Source: Paracoccus aminophilus JCM 7686
Lineage (GTDB): Bacteria > Pseudomonadota > Alphaproteobacteria > Rhodobacterales > Rhodobacteraceae
Direction: 5' to 3'
Assembly (NCBI RefSeq): GCF_000444995.1
Contig: NC_022041.1
Span: 2,516,001 to 2,580,000 of the forward strand
Length of the DNA: 64,000 bases
Part shown: piece by piece, positions 8,886-17,501 of the stretch
Layout: each line of letters begins with the position of its first letter
How positions within the stretch are numbered: position 1 is the first letter of the stretch
Notes under the pieces: model-generated
Database searches by the model: none
Told to the model about the DNA's origin: nothing
What the model saw: only the letters and a program-made list of their open reading frames with translations
Made by a program: the position numbers and the translations under genes

Positions 8886-11732
8886 TCAGCTGTCCTGATG
8901 GGCTGGCGCCTTCGATCCCGCATCTTCGCCCAGAAGCTGCGAGATGACTTCGGACGCCGCGGTCACATGGGCCGTCAGGCGCTCGCTCAACGCATCGAGG
9001 CTCAGCGCCCCGGTTTCGCGCAGCAGAAACTCACGTCCACCCTGCCCCAAAGTCTCGGGATCGAACGTGCCTTCGCTCAGCAGCCGGCCGGTGCATTGCA
9101 GGCTCCAGAGAAAGCGATAGGCCGAGCCGAGGATGGCGCTTTGCGCGGTGCTCACCAGCTTGCCGCGCTGGCCCGCTCTGAATTGGGCGATCGTGGCGCG
9201 GGCGGGGGCAGCGGTGCGCAAGGCGAAAGATTGGCCGAGCAATTCGATATCCTGCAAGCGGCCCGGTCCGATCTTGGCGCTCCATGCGGATTCGCTGGCC
9301 TTGGCGGCAAAGATCCGGGCGCGCATCTCGGTCAGATCGGCGAGAACGCGGGGTTCCTGACCGCGTGCGGCCAGGATCTCCATGCGCAAAGCCTCGACTT
9401 CGATGGCCAGTGCCGGGCCATCCGCGCCGGTGTCCGCAATGACCTGCGCCCGGGTCAGCGCGAGATGCTCCCAGGTCCAGGCCTCGTTCAGCTGATAGTC
9501 GCGGAAGGACTGGACCGAGGTCGCAACCGGCCCCTGCCGCCCCGAGGGGCGCAGCCGCATATCGACCTCGTAGAGCCGCCCCGCAGCAGTCGGCGCCGAA
9601 AGCGCGGTGATCATCGCCTGCGTCAGCCGCGCGAAATAGGCGCGCGCGGCGAGCGGGCGATCTCCGGTCGAGCTTTCCTCTCCGGCGCTGTCATAGATCA
9701 CGATCAGATCGAGGTCCGAGCCCGCATTCAGCCGATGCGCGCCGATCGAGCCCATGCCCAGCACCACCGCTCCGCGACCGGGCGGCGGACCGTGGCGGCG
9801 GCTGAATTCGCGCGCCACGAAGGGAAAGAGCGCGCCGACGGCGGCCCGCGCGACATCGCCATATTGGCCCCCCGCCTCTTCCGCGCCAATCAGCGCGCGC
9901 AGATGGTGGACGCCGGTGCGGAACTGCCATTCATGCGCCCAGCGCCGCGCGGCATCGAGCCCGCGCTCATAGCCGCCATCGGGCGCAGCCAGCGCGCTGG
10001 CAAGAACGGTCTCAAGATCGCTTTGCAGCGCGACGGCACCCGGCCAATCAGAAAAGAAGCTGCCGCCCAAAACCCCGTCCAGAACATCCGGATGGCGCGC
10101 AAGATAGGTCGCCAGCCCCGGTGCAGTGCCGCAGATATCAACGATCAGCTCGATCAGCTGAGGATTGGCCTCGAAGAGCGAAAAGAGCTGAACCCCGGCG
10201 GGCAAAGCCGCGAGAAAGGCATCGAACCGCGCGAGCGCATCGTCGGGATCGGCGGCGCGCTGCATCCGGGTCAGGAGATCGGCCTCGATCCGCCGGAAGA
10301 TCAGCCGCGCCCGCTGCGAGCGCAGCGCGGGATAGCTGCGCCACCGATCGATGATCGCCTCGGCCTCGGGCGACAGATCGGGACGCGTGGCCTCTTCGGC
10401 GGGGGCGAAGAAATCATTGGTCAGGGTCTCGACCCGCTCGAGCCGCTGGATCAGCGCCTGCGACCACGCCTCGGTATCGGCCTCGCCCATCATCCGCGCG
10501 ATCCCCTCGATCCCCTCGGGCGTCACCGGCACGGCATGGGTCTGGGCGTCATTGACCATCTGGATCCGGTGCTCGACCTCGCGATGGGAACGGTAAAGCG
10601 CGATCAATTCGAGCGCGTCTTCCTTACCGATCCAGCCCTTTTCCGAGAGTGCAAGCAGCCCCGGCACCGTGCCCTTGGCCCGCAGTTCGGGATCGCGCCC
10701 ACCGGCGATCAACTGGCGGGTCTGGGTGAAGAATTCGATCTCGCGGATGCCACCGCGCCCGAGCTTCATGTCATGACCGGGCAGCACCATCGGCCCTTGC
10801 AGGCCCTTATGCTCGCGGATGCGCAGCCGCATGTCCTGCGTGTCCTGCACGGTCGCGAAATCGAGATGGCGGCGCCAGATGAAGGGCCGCATCTCGTGGA
10901 GAAAGCGCGCCCCCGCCTCAAGATTGCCTGCGCAGGCGCGGGCCTTGATATAGGCCGCGCGCTCCCATGTCCGGCCCTCGGCCTCATAATAGCGCAGCGC
11001 GGCGGCGGTCGAGATGCAGACCGGCGTCACCGAAGCATCCGGGCGCAGCCGCAGATCCGTGCGGAAGACATAGCCCTGATCGGTCACATCCGAGAGCGTC
11101 GCCACCGCCTTGCGCGTCGCCCGGATCAGCGCCGCGCGCGCCTCTTGCTGGTCCTCGGGCGCATAGGCGGTTTCGTCAAAGAGCACGATCAGATCGATGT
11201 CAGAGCTGTAATTCAGCTCTCCTGCCCCCATCTTGCCCATGGCAAGCACGATGATCCCACCCGCATCCGCTGCGGTCGGCGGCAGCTTGCGACGCGAGAT
11301 CTCGCTGTTGATATGGACACGCAACGCCAGATCGGTGCCGCGATCGGCGAATTGCGTGAGCACGCCGGTTACCGCCTCGAGCGGCCAGAGCCCGCCGAGA
11401 TCGGCCAAAGCCGTCCAAAGCGCGATCCGCCGTTTCGCCTGCCGCAGCGCCGGGCCAAGGGCGTCGGCGGAAAGCGTCTCATAGCCAAGGGTGACCTGCG
11501 CCGTGATCCCCTGCGGATCATTGCCGGGCGCGACCGGATCGCCCGAAAGCGCGCCGATCAGCCAGTCGCGCTCGCGTTCGAGCAGTCCGGCGAGATAGGG
11601 GCTGCAACCGGAAGCCCCTTTGATGAGTTGGCCCAGAGGTTCGGCGAGCGGTGGAAACAACGCCAGAGTGGCCGCCCCGCGCGCGGGATCGGCAGGCAAG
11701 GGAAGACGGGTGATGCGCGATGCGAAATCCAT
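8886..11732 (-). CDS. glnE: Bifunctional glutamine synthetase adenylyltransferase/deadenylase
   Basis: GlnE adds AMP to, and removes it from, glutamine synthetase in answer to PII proteins, matching nitrogen assimilation to supply. The 948-residue length is normal. Both nucleotidyltransferase halves are present: the N-terminal adenylyl-removase with MGKMGAGELNYSSDIDLIVL and the C-terminal adenylyltransferase with MGSIGAHRLNAGSDLDLIVI. The conserved arm DMRLRPSGRQGPVATS is also visible. The start is the ATG at 11732, with no strong ribosome site. The gene stands alone between convergent and divergent neighbours. A 1026-codon open frame on the opposite strand is a GC-rich shadow. Confidence 0.96.
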   Translation of the reverse strand: MDFASRITRLPLPADPARGAATLALFPPLAEPLGQLIKGASGCSPYLAGLLERERDWLIGALSGDPVAPGNDPQGITAQVTLGYETLSADALGPALRQAKRRIALWTALADLGGLWPLEAVTGVLTQFADRGTDLALRVHINSEISRRKLPPTAADAGGIIVLAMGKMGAGELNYSSDIDLIVLFDETAYAPEDQQEARAALIRATRKAVATLSDVTDQGYVFRTDLRLRPDASVTPVCISTAAALRYYEAEGRTWERAAYIKARACAGNLEAGARFLHEMRPFIWRRHLDFATVQDTQDMRLRIREHKGLQGPMVLPGHDMKLGRGGIREIEFFTQTRQLIAGGRDPELRAKGTVPGLLALSEKGWIGKEDALELIALYRSHREVEHRIQMVNDAQTHAVPVTPEGIEGIARMMGEADTEAWSQALIQRLERVETLTNDFFAPAEEATRPDLSPEAEAIIDRWRSYPALRSQRARLIFRRIEADLLTRMQRAADPDDALARFDAFLAALPAGVQLFSLFEANPQLIELIVDICGTAPGLATYLARHPDVLDGVLGGSFFSDWPGAVALQSDLETVLASALAAPDGGYERGLDAARRWAHEWQFRTGVHHLRALIGAEEAGGQYGDVARAAVGALFPFVAREFSRRHGPPPGRGAVVLGMGSIGAHRLNAGSDLDLIVIYDSAGEESSTGDRPLAARAYFARLTQAMITALSAPTAAGRLYEVDMRLRPSGRQGPVATSVQSFRDYQLNEAWTWEHLALTRAQVIADTGADGPALAIEVEALRMEILAARGQEPRVLADLTEMRARIFAAKASESAWSAKIGPGRLQDIELLGQSFALRTAAPARATIAQFRAGQRGKLVSTAQSAILGSAYRFLWSLQCTGRLLSEGTFDPETLGQGGREFLLRETGALSLDALSERLTAHVTAASEVISQLLGEDAGSKAPAHQDS

Positions 11733-12033
11733 ATAAGCAGCCTAGCGGTGGCGATGGCAGTTGCAACCGGGATTGCCATGCGGCGCGGGTTGACCGGCTT
11801 CGCGCCTCTCCCCCGTTTAGATGCTTGGCCTCGGACATATCTCTTGTTAGGCTTGCCCCATCCGCAGCTCGATTGACGCCGTTCCCAATTTCACATTCCA
11901 TGACCCGATTGCACGCCCGGCCCTTCTTTTCCTGTCCAGCTGCCCCAGGTGTGGCGCGCCATCGGACACGAATGTGCAGCAGGCCGATCCCGACCTGGTC
12001 GGTCAGGGCGCGCACAGAAAAGGGTCGTCCGTG
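11733..12033. other. Intergenic region between divergent glnE and bpt, nothing recognised
   Basis: These 301 bases contain no open frame with recognisable protein character on either strand. I found no clear dyad or terminator. The promoters of glnE and bpt must lie here, but no convincing -35/-10 pair stood out. Confidence 0.6.
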
Positions 12034-12843
12034 ATGAGACACAGCCGTCCGAACGCTCCGCAATTCTATGTGACCGCGCCCCAGCCCTGCCCCTATCTGC
12101 ATGGCCGCGCCGAGCGGAAATTGTTCACCGCGCTTTCGGGCGATGGCGCGACCGAGCTGAATAACGTGTTGTCGCGGCAAGGCTTTCGCCGCTCGCAGAA
12201 TGTGCTTTACCGGCCGAGCTGTGAAAGCTGCGTCGCCTGCATGTCCGCGCGGATCCGGGTCGCGGATTTTCACCCGTCGCGCACCCAGCGCCGGATCATC
12301 ACCCGCAACCGCGACATCCAGCGGCTGGCGAGCAGCGCCTGGGCCACGGAAGAGCAATATGACCTCTTCCGCGCCTATCTCGACCATCGCCACGCCGATG
12401 GCGGCATGGCCGATATGGATATTTTCGAATTCGCCGCGATGGTCGAGGAAACCCCGGTCCGCACTCGAGTCATGGAATACCGGCTCGCCGATGACCAGCT
12501 GATCGCGACCTGCCTGACCGATGTGCTCGATGACGGGTTGAGCCTTGTCTATAGCTTCTATGATCCCGCGCTCGAACAGCGCAGCCTTGGCACGCATATC
12601 ATCCTCGATCATATCGAGCTGGCGCGTCAGGCCGGACTTCCCTTCGTCTATCTGGGCTATTGGGTGCCGGGCAGCCGCAAGATGGCCTATAAGGCCAAAT
12701 TCGACGCGCTCGAGATCTATAAGGGCGGTGTCTGGCAGCCGATTGGCGACCCGGATTCGCATAATGACGACATCCACCCGCTCTCGATTGACCCGATCGT
12801 TGAACAGGTCGCGCGCATCTCTCTTCCGCATATAAAGGGATAG
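12034..12843 (+). CDS. bpt: Aspartate/glutamate leucyltransferase (Bpt/Ate-type)
   Basis: Bpt transfers leucine from Leu-tRNA to proteins with N-terminal Asp or Glu, marking them for ClpS/ClpAP degradation in the bacterial N-end rule. The 269-residue protein has the ATE family blocks [14 protein letters not shown], the cysteine motif [21 protein letters not shown] and the acetyltransferase-like core [35 protein letters not shown]. The ATG at 12034 is chosen over one 20 codons upstream because homology begins just after it. It is a single gene; ilvB follows after 173 bases that contain a long palindrome. Confidence 0.93.
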   Translation: MRHSRPNAPQFYVTAPQPCPYLHGRAERKLFTALSGDGATELNNVLSRQGFRRSQNVLYRPSCESCVACMSARIRVADFHPSRTQRRIITRNRDIQRLASSAWATEEQYDLFRAYLDHRHADGGMADMDIFEFAAMVEETPVRTRVMEYRLADDQLIATCLTDVLDDGLSLVYSFYDPALEQRSLGTHIILDHIELARQAGLPFVYLGYWVPGSRKMAYKAKFDALEIYKGGVWQPIGDPDSHNDDIHPLSIDPIVEQVARISLPHIKG

Positions 12844-12870
12844 TTTCGCGCAACCCTGACTTCGTGAAAT

Positions 12871-12904
12871 AAAATTACAAGAATTTGCCAAATCTTGTCA
12901 TTTT
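12871..12904. promoter_or_regulatory. 34-base AT-rich palindrome between bpt and ilvB
   Basis: The arms are AAAAT-t-ACAAG-a-ATTTG and CAAAT-CTTGT-c-ATTTT around a single C, with one bulge and one mismatch. The central loop of one base is too tight for an RNA hairpin of full length, so a protein-binding dyad is more likely, possibly for Lrp-type or another control of ilvBN. It ends 112 bases before the ilvB start. Its AT content stands out from the surroundings. A bpt terminator is the alternative. Confidence 0.5.
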
Positions 12905-13016
12905 ATTGGAGGGCGGCCATTGACCCTCCCTGCAAGGCCCCTTAGTTTGCGCGGACTGTCGGCCGGATTCCCCGGCAATTGGTTCACTTGGCTATCTATA
13001 CACGGAGAATGGGCAC

Positions 13017-14771
13017 ATGTCCCGAAGCATGACCGGTGCAAGAATGGTTATCGAAGCTCTGCGCGATCAGGGCGTCGATACGGTATTCGGCTATCCGGGG
13101 GGCGCGGTACTACCCATTTACGACGAGATTTTCCAGCAAAACGATATCCAGCACATTCTGGTCCGCCATGAGCAAGGCGCGGTCCATATGGCCGAAGGCT
13201 ATGCACGCACCACTGGCAAGCCCGGCGTCGTGCTGGTGACCTCGGGCCCCGGCGCGACCAATGCGGTCACCGGGCTGACCGATGCGCTGATGGATTCGAT
13301 CCCGATCGTGGTTCTGACCGGACAGGTCCCGACCTTCCTGATCGGCACCGACGGCTTCCAAGAGGCTGATACGATCGGCATCACCCGGCCCTGCACCAAG
13401 CACAACTGGCTGGTGAAGGACACCGATCAGCTGAGCCAGACCATCCACCGCGCCTTCCATGTCGCGACCACCGGCCGTCCCGGCCCGGTGCTGATCGACA
13501 TCCCGAAGGACGTGCAATTCGCGACCGGCGAATATGTCGGGCCGAAGGGCATGGATCTGGCCTCTTATCAGCCGGCGAAGAAGGGCGATCTCGATCAGAT
13601 CACCAAGCTGGTCGAGCTGATGGAAAAGGCCGAGCGTCCGATTTTCTACACCGGCGGCGGCGTCATCAACTCGGGTCCGGCGGCGAGCCAATTGCTGCGC
13701 GAGCTGGTCGAGGCCACCGGCTTTCCGATCACCTCGACTCTGATGGGTCTGGGCTCTTACCCGGCGACCGGCAAGGCCTGGCTCGGGATGCTTGGGATGC
13801 ATGGTCTCTATGAGGCCAATATGGCGATGCATGACTGCGATCTGATGATCAACCTCGGCGCGCGGTTCGACGACCGTATCACCGGCCGCGTCGCTGATTT
13901 CAGCCCGGGCTCGGTCAAGGCGCATGTCGATATCGACCCGAGCTCGATCAACAAGATCATCCGCGTCGATGTGCCGATCGTCGGCGATGTCGGTCATGTG
14001 CTGGAAGATCTGCTCAAGATCTGGAAATCGCGCGGGCGCAAGACCAACAGCGCGGCGGTCCAGCAATGGTGGGTCCAGATCGAGCAATGGCGCGCGCGCA
14101 ACTGTCTGGCCTACAAGGGCTCGGATCAGGTCATCAAGCCGCAATATGCGCTCGAGCGGCTGCATGAGCTGACCAAGCACCGCAAGCCCTATATCTCGAC
14201 CGAGGTCGGGCAGCATCAGATGTGGGCCGCGCAATATCTGCATTTCGACGACCCGAACCACTGGATGACCTCGGGCGGTCTGGGCACGATGGGCTATGGC
14301 CTGCCGGCCTCGATCGGCGCGCAGGTTGCGCATCCGGATGCGCTGGTCATCAACGTCGCGGGCGATGCGAGCTGGCTGATGAACATGCAGGAAATGGGCA
14401 CTGCGATCCAGTTCCGCGCGCCCGTGAAGCAGTTCATCCTGAACAACGAGCGTCTGGGCATGGTGCGTCAATGGCAGCAACTGCTGCATGGCGAGCGCTA
14501 CAGTCAGAGCTGGTCGGACAGCCTGCCCGATTTCGTCAAGCTGGCCGAAGCCTTTGGCTGCAAGGGCCGTATGGTCTCTGATCCGGCAGAGCTCGACGAG
14601 GCCATTCAGGAAATGCTCGACTATGACGGCCCCTATATTCTCGACGTGCTGATCGAGAAGCATGAGAACTGCCTGCCGATGATCCCCTCGGGCAAGCCGC
14701 ATAACGAGATGATCCTTTCGGAAGAAGCCACCGAAGGCGCCATTGTCGGAGCGGGCGGCGCGCTCGTCTAA
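13017..14771 (+). CDS. ilvB: Acetolactate synthase large subunit
   Basis: This thiamine-diphosphate enzyme condenses two pyruvates, or pyruvate with 2-oxobutyrate, in the first common step of valine, leucine and isoleucine synthesis. The 584-residue protein shows the three ThDP-enzyme domains: VRHEQGAVHMAEGYAR with the catalytic glutamate near residue 50, the central FAD-binding domain (ARFDDRITGRV), and the C-terminal ThDP motif GDASWLMNMQEM continuing to NNERLGMVRQW. GGAG lies ten bases before the ATG at 13017. It forms an operon with ilvN, 72 bases downstream, separated by a hairpin. The gene could equally be called ilvI. Confidence 0.96.
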   Translation: MSRSMTGARMVIEALRDQGVDTVFGYPGGAVLPIYDEIFQQNDIQHILVRHEQGAVHMAEGYARTTGKPGVVLVTSGPGATNAVTGLTDALMDSIPIVVLTGQVPTFLIGTDGFQEADTIGITRPCTKHNWLVKDTDQLSQTIHRAFHVATTGRPGPVLIDIPKDVQFATGEYVGPKGMDLASYQPAKKGDLDQITKLVELMEKAERPIFYTGGGVINSGPAASQLLRELVEATGFPITSTLMGLGSYPATGKAWLGMLGMHGLYEANMAMHDCDLMINLGARFDDRITGRVADFSPGSVKAHVDIDPSSINKIIRVDVPIVGDVGHVLEDLLKIWKSRGRKTNSAAVQQWWVQIEQWRARNCLAYKGSDQVIKPQYALERLHELTKHRKPYISTEVGQHQMWAAQYLHFDDPNHWMTSGGLGTMGYGLPASIGAQVAHPDALVINVAGDASWLMNMQEMGTAIQFRAPVKQFILNNERLGMVRQWQQLLHGERYSQSWSDSLPDFVKLAEAFGCKGRMVSDPAELDEAIQEMLDYDGPYILDVLIEKHENCLPMIPSGKPHNEMILSEEATEGAIVGAGGALV

Positions 14772-14792
14772 GCGCGGAACCTGACCGACCCC

Positions 14793-14815
14793 GTCCGGGG
14801 GCAAGCCCCCCGGAC
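14793..14815 (+). terminator. Hairpin in the ilvB-ilvN gap
   Basis: GTCCGGGGG (14793-14801) pairs perfectly with CCCCCGGAC (14807-14815) around CAAGC, followed by TTTCCC. It may reduce read-through into ilvN or protect the upstream message; the weak tail makes full termination unlikely. Confidence 0.5.
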
Positions 14816-14843
14816 TTTCCCACTTTCATCTAGCGAGGCCATC

Positions 14844-15404
14844 ATGGCGGCATTGAATATTCAGCAGGGTGCAAGCAGCCACTCGGCATATGATCTTCGC
14901 GACCCCAATGCACAGGTCGAGGAACCCCATACCCTAGCGGTGCTGGTGGACAATGAATCGGGCGTTCTGGCTCGCGTCATCGGGCTGTTCTCGGGCCGTG
15001 GCTACAACATCGACAGCCTGACCGTGGCCGAGGTCGATCACACCGGCCACCGCTCGCGCATCACCATCGTCACGCGCGGCACGCCTTCGGTGATCGAGCA
15101 GATCAAGGCCCAGCTTGGCCGGATCGTCCCGGTGCACGAGGTCCATGACCTCACCGTCGAAGGGCCTTCGGTCGAGCGTGAGCTGGGGTTGTTCAAGGTG
15201 AAGGGTCAGGGCGACAAGCGTGTGGAAGCCCTGCGCATCGCCGAGATCTTTCGCGCCAATGTCGTTGATTCGACGCTTGAAACCTTCGTTTTCGAGATCA
15301 CCGGCACGTCGGACAAACTGGATGCATTCGCCGATCTGATGCGCCCGCTTGGGCTTGTCGAGCTGGCGCGCACCGGCGTTGCCGCACTGGCACGGGGCGT
15401 CTAA
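14844..15404 (+). CDS. ilvN: Acetolactate synthase small (regulatory) subunit
   Basis: This subunit activates the IlvB catalytic subunit and confers valine feedback inhibition. The 186-residue protein has an N-terminal ACT domain (HTLAVLVDNESGVLARVIGL, SGRGYNIDSLTV) and a C-terminal domain (LGLFKVKGQGDKRVEALRIAEIF, DSTLETFVFEITGTSDKLDAF). Its N-terminal extension of about 28 residues before the ACT domain is typical of alphaproteobacterial forms. It follows ilvB on the same strand after an intergenic hairpin, and the gap after it leads to a convergent gene. The symbol ilvH is used for the same family. Confidence 0.96.
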   Translation: MAALNIQQGASSHSAYDLRDPNAQVEEPHTLAVLVDNESGVLARVIGLFSGRGYNIDSLTVAEVDHTGHRSRITIVTRGTPSVIEQIKAQLGRIVPVHEVHDLTVEGPSVERELGLFKVKGQGDKRVEALRIAEIFRANVVDSTLETFVFEITGTSDKLDAFADLMRPLGLVELARTGVAALARGV

Positions 15405-15426
15405 GCGAGAGGCTGAGCCGAAAGGC

Positions 15427-15864
15427 TCAGCGCGCTTTTCCAGCCGTTTTGACGGCCATCAGGCTCGGGTGCTTGTCTGACGCATCCGATCCCGGGGCAA
15501 CGCTGTCTTGCGAGGCAACCAGACGCAAAGCAGGGCGCCCCGCAGCGCCTACGACCTCTGAAGTCACAGTCTTCGAGGAAACGGTGTCCGACGGCGCAGA
15601 ACCAGTGGAATCAGCCCGTCCCATGTCGCGCAAAATTTTGGGCAATTGGGTATAGCTATGCTCTTCAACCACGCGGACATTGAAGGCATGACGCAGGTCG
15701 TTGCGCATTTCGGTCTCAAGCGAGACCATATCACCCGCCTCGGGCCAGCCGCGACCGGCGACCAGCTTATCGGCCCCCTGCAGATAGGCCAAAGCGCCCT
15801 GATCCTCGCACCAGATCACAGCTTTCGACTTCGCCGCACTGCTCCAGACAATCACGCCGATCAT
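15427..15864 (-). CDS. Conserved Rhodobacterales hypothetical protein
   Basis: I know no function for this 145-residue protein, although an N-terminus of the type MIGVIVWS...KAVIWCEDQG recurs in uncharacterised Rhodobacterales proteins. The first 85 residues look folded (AVIWCEDQGALAYLQG, AGDMVSLETEMRNDLRHAFN, VVEEHSYTQLPKILRDM). The last 55 are Ser/Thr/Ala-rich and probably disordered. The ATG at 15864 is chosen because GGGAG sits six bases before it; the longer frame to 15966 adds an unsupported leader. A long interrupted hairpin lies 80-125 bases upstream of the start, in the likely 5' untranslated region. Confidence 0.7.
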   Translation of the reverse strand: MIGVIVWSSAAKSKAVIWCEDQGALAYLQGADKLVAGRGWPEAGDMVSLETEMRNDLRHAFNVRVVEEHSYTQLPKILRDMGRADSTGSAPSDTVSSKTVTSEVVGAAGRPALRLVASQDSVAPGSDASDKHPSLMAVKTAGKAR

Positions 15865-15943
15865 GGACGCTCCCTGAATCAAAAAGGACCGGGGCTCATC
15901 CCCAGTAAGCAACAACTTGCCGATGCAACCTATCGAGAGCGCC

Positions 15944-15989
15944 CTCAAGACGGAAGAGTTTTTCAAACAAAAACGCTCTTTGTCTTGAG
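15944..15989. other. 46-base three-part hairpin of unknown role
   Basis: Paired segments are CTCAAGAC (15944-15951) with GTCTTGAG (15982-15989), AGAG (15955-15958) with CTCT (15976-15979), and TTTTT (15959-15963) with AAAAA (15969-15973), around CAAAC. It lies between the minus-strand M48 gene and the minus-strand gene starting at 15864. No T tract follows on either strand, so it is more likely a 5' leader structure or a small RNA than a terminator. Confidence 0.6.
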
Positions 15990-16097
15990 AGGATGACGGG
16001 ACGTCACCAGCTGCGGATTCGCGTTAGGTGCACGAAATTTCTACTCTTTTTAGCACAGCGCTCCGGACTTGCACACCCAGGTTGCGTTGCTTTTGAG

Positions 16098-16859
16098 TTA
16101 TCGGAATGCCCCGCTGCGGTAGTCCGAGACGGCGCGCGCAACCTGAGCCATTCGTGCTGCACGCGAAGGATGTGTCCCGAGAATACGATCTCCCGGATCG
16201 GGAATTCGCGCGAAGAACTGCGCGCCATGTTCAGGGTTGAAACCGGCATCCAGCGCGATAATCGCGCCCAGGTAGTCGGCTTCGAGCTCCCAATCCTTAG
16301 AGTAGTAGCGCGCGCCCATTTGCGCGCCCATTTCCTGCGCCGAACGAATCGCCGAGGCATCCGCGCCATAGGCGCTGGCCAGCCCACCAAGGATCACCGC
16401 CCCCGCCGAAGCGGCGCTCGATTTGCGGTTGATATGGCCGAGGATATGATGGCTTGCCTCGTGGCCCATGACGAAGGCCAGCTCATCGGCATTGCGCGCC
16501 TCTCCGATCAAGGAGAGCGTGAAGCCGATAATCGGGCGGCCGGTGCGGTCGATGGTCTGGAAGGCATTGGGCTCGAGGCCGGGACGGTCATCGACGACGA
16601 ATTGGAAATCGCAATTGATCGGCTGGGTGCGGCGGCGCAGGCATTCCTGCTTCACCGCCGGTTCCATCTGGCGCACGACCTCGGCGAAACCGCGCGCGGC
16701 GCTGACGGGCGAGCGGGCAAAATCCGGCGCGGGTTGCGAGACCACCGCAGGCACAGGCCCGCCCGGCCCGGTCTGCGACACTGGCAAGGGACCGACGCAG
16801 GCTGAAACAGCAAGACTGAACGCCAAAACCGCGCCCGCTCTCAGAATTTTGCGCATCAT
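16098..16859 (-). CDS. M48 family metalloprotease, lipoprotein
   Basis: This 253-residue protein has a lipoprotein signal peptide (lipobox VSAC, Cys21). It is a zinc protease of family M48 with HEASH at residues 133-137 and the third-ligand motif ELEAD at 191-195. It resembles the periplasmic M48 lipoproteins (LoiP/BepA-like in type) that deal with outer-membrane protein quality, but without their TPR repeats. It is probably anchored by its lipid in the periplasm, although the residue after Cys does not settle inner versus outer membrane. GAGG six bases before the first of two ATGs supports the start at 16859. It faces away from the small gene at 16981. Confidence 0.85.
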   Translation of the reverse strand: MMRKILRAGAVLAFSLAVSACVGPLPVSQTGPGGPVPAVVSQPAPDFARSPVSAARGFAEVVRQMEPAVKQECLRRRTQPINCDFQFVVDDRPGLEPNAFQTIDRTGRPIIGFTLSLIGEARNADELAFVMGHEASHHILGHINRKSSAASAGAVILGGLASAYGADASAIRSAQEMGAQMGARYYSKDWELEADYLGAIIALDAGFNPEHGAQFFARIPDPGDRILGTHPSRAARMAQVARAVSDYRSGAFR

Positions 16860-16980
16860 CCCTTACCTCGCAACACTGTTCGTCGCTATGTATCCTTGAC
16901 GGTCCCACCGCGCCAAGCCCAGCCTTTCGTCCTGCGCGGGCTTTCACGCAAATGTTGCCGATCTGAATGAGGAGACGCCA

Positions 16981-17223
16981 ATGTTCACCATCGAGCATGA
17001 TTTCGACGCCACGGTCATCACCTTGATCGACGAAGCCGGAGGCGAGGATCGCCCGCTGTTCGAGGATGTCACCATTCTCGCCTTCGACGACCGCATCATT
17101 CTGGAACAGGAAGACCCCGAAAGCGATGAGGTGGTGCGCGTGGCCCTGAGCATGCGTCAACTCGACGAGCTGCGCGCCGCGCTGAACCTGCCGGAAGGCA
17201 ATTACCGGCTCGAACCCCGCTAA
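16981..17223 (+). CDS. Conserved small hypothetical protein (80 aa)
   Basis: This 80-residue acidic protein has no function known to me. The sequence looks like a single small beta-rich domain (MFTIEHDFDATVITLIDEAG, VTILAFDDRIILEQED) followed by a helix (VVRVALSMRQLDELRAALN). GAGGAGACGCCA before the ATG is a good ribosome site. It ends convergently with the DUF167 gene, the two stops overlapping at 17220-17223, so no terminator fits between them. Confidence 0.75.
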   Translation: MFTIEHDFDATVITLIDEAGGEDRPLFEDVTILAFDDRIILEQEDPESDEVVRVALSMRQLDELRAALNLPEGNYRLEPR

Positions 17224-17468
17224 TCGATCCGGAAAACCTTGTCGCGCCCGCTTGCCCCGCGCAAAAGCGTCAGCCGCGATTTCGCGATGCCAAGCGCCTT
17301 GGCCAGCAGCCGGACGACCTCGGCATTGGCCTTGCCGCCTTCGGGCACGGTGGTGACCGTGACCTTGATCACGCCCCCCTCACAGCTGACAGCATTGCGC
17401 GAGGCGCGCGGCGTGACCCGCACCTCAATCACATGGCCGTGTTGCACAAGATGGCTGAGATCGGTCAT
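17220..17468 (-). CDS. DUF167 family protein
   Basis: This 82-residue protein belongs to the DUF167 (YggU) family, small proteins of unknown role found across bacteria and eukaryotes. The family signature is plain: EVRVTPRASRNAV, then VTTVPEGGKANAEVVRLLAKALGIAKSRLTLLRGASGRDK (two blocks read together). The ATG at 17468 gives the usual length, although the frame stays open far upstream over the deacetylase gene. It diverges from the deacetylase gene with 33 bases between starts. Confidence 0.88.
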   Translation of the reverse strand: MTDLSHLVQHGHVIEVRVTPRASRNAVSCEGGVIKVTVTTVPEGGKANAEVVRLLAKALGIAKSRLTLLRGASGRDKVFRID

Positions 17469-17501
17469 GCTTCCTTGAACCGAAACCCCACCGGAAAAGC
17501 A

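Noticed and set aside
8796..11876. A 1026-codon plus-strand open frame opposite glnE
   Set aside because: It is rich in Arg, Gly and Asp/His in the way GC-rich antisense frames are, has no recognisable domain, and glnE on the other strand is unmistakable.
12844..13016. Attenuator leader peptide for ilvB
   Set aside because: No short frame with runs of Leu, Ile or Val codons and a ribosome site is present.
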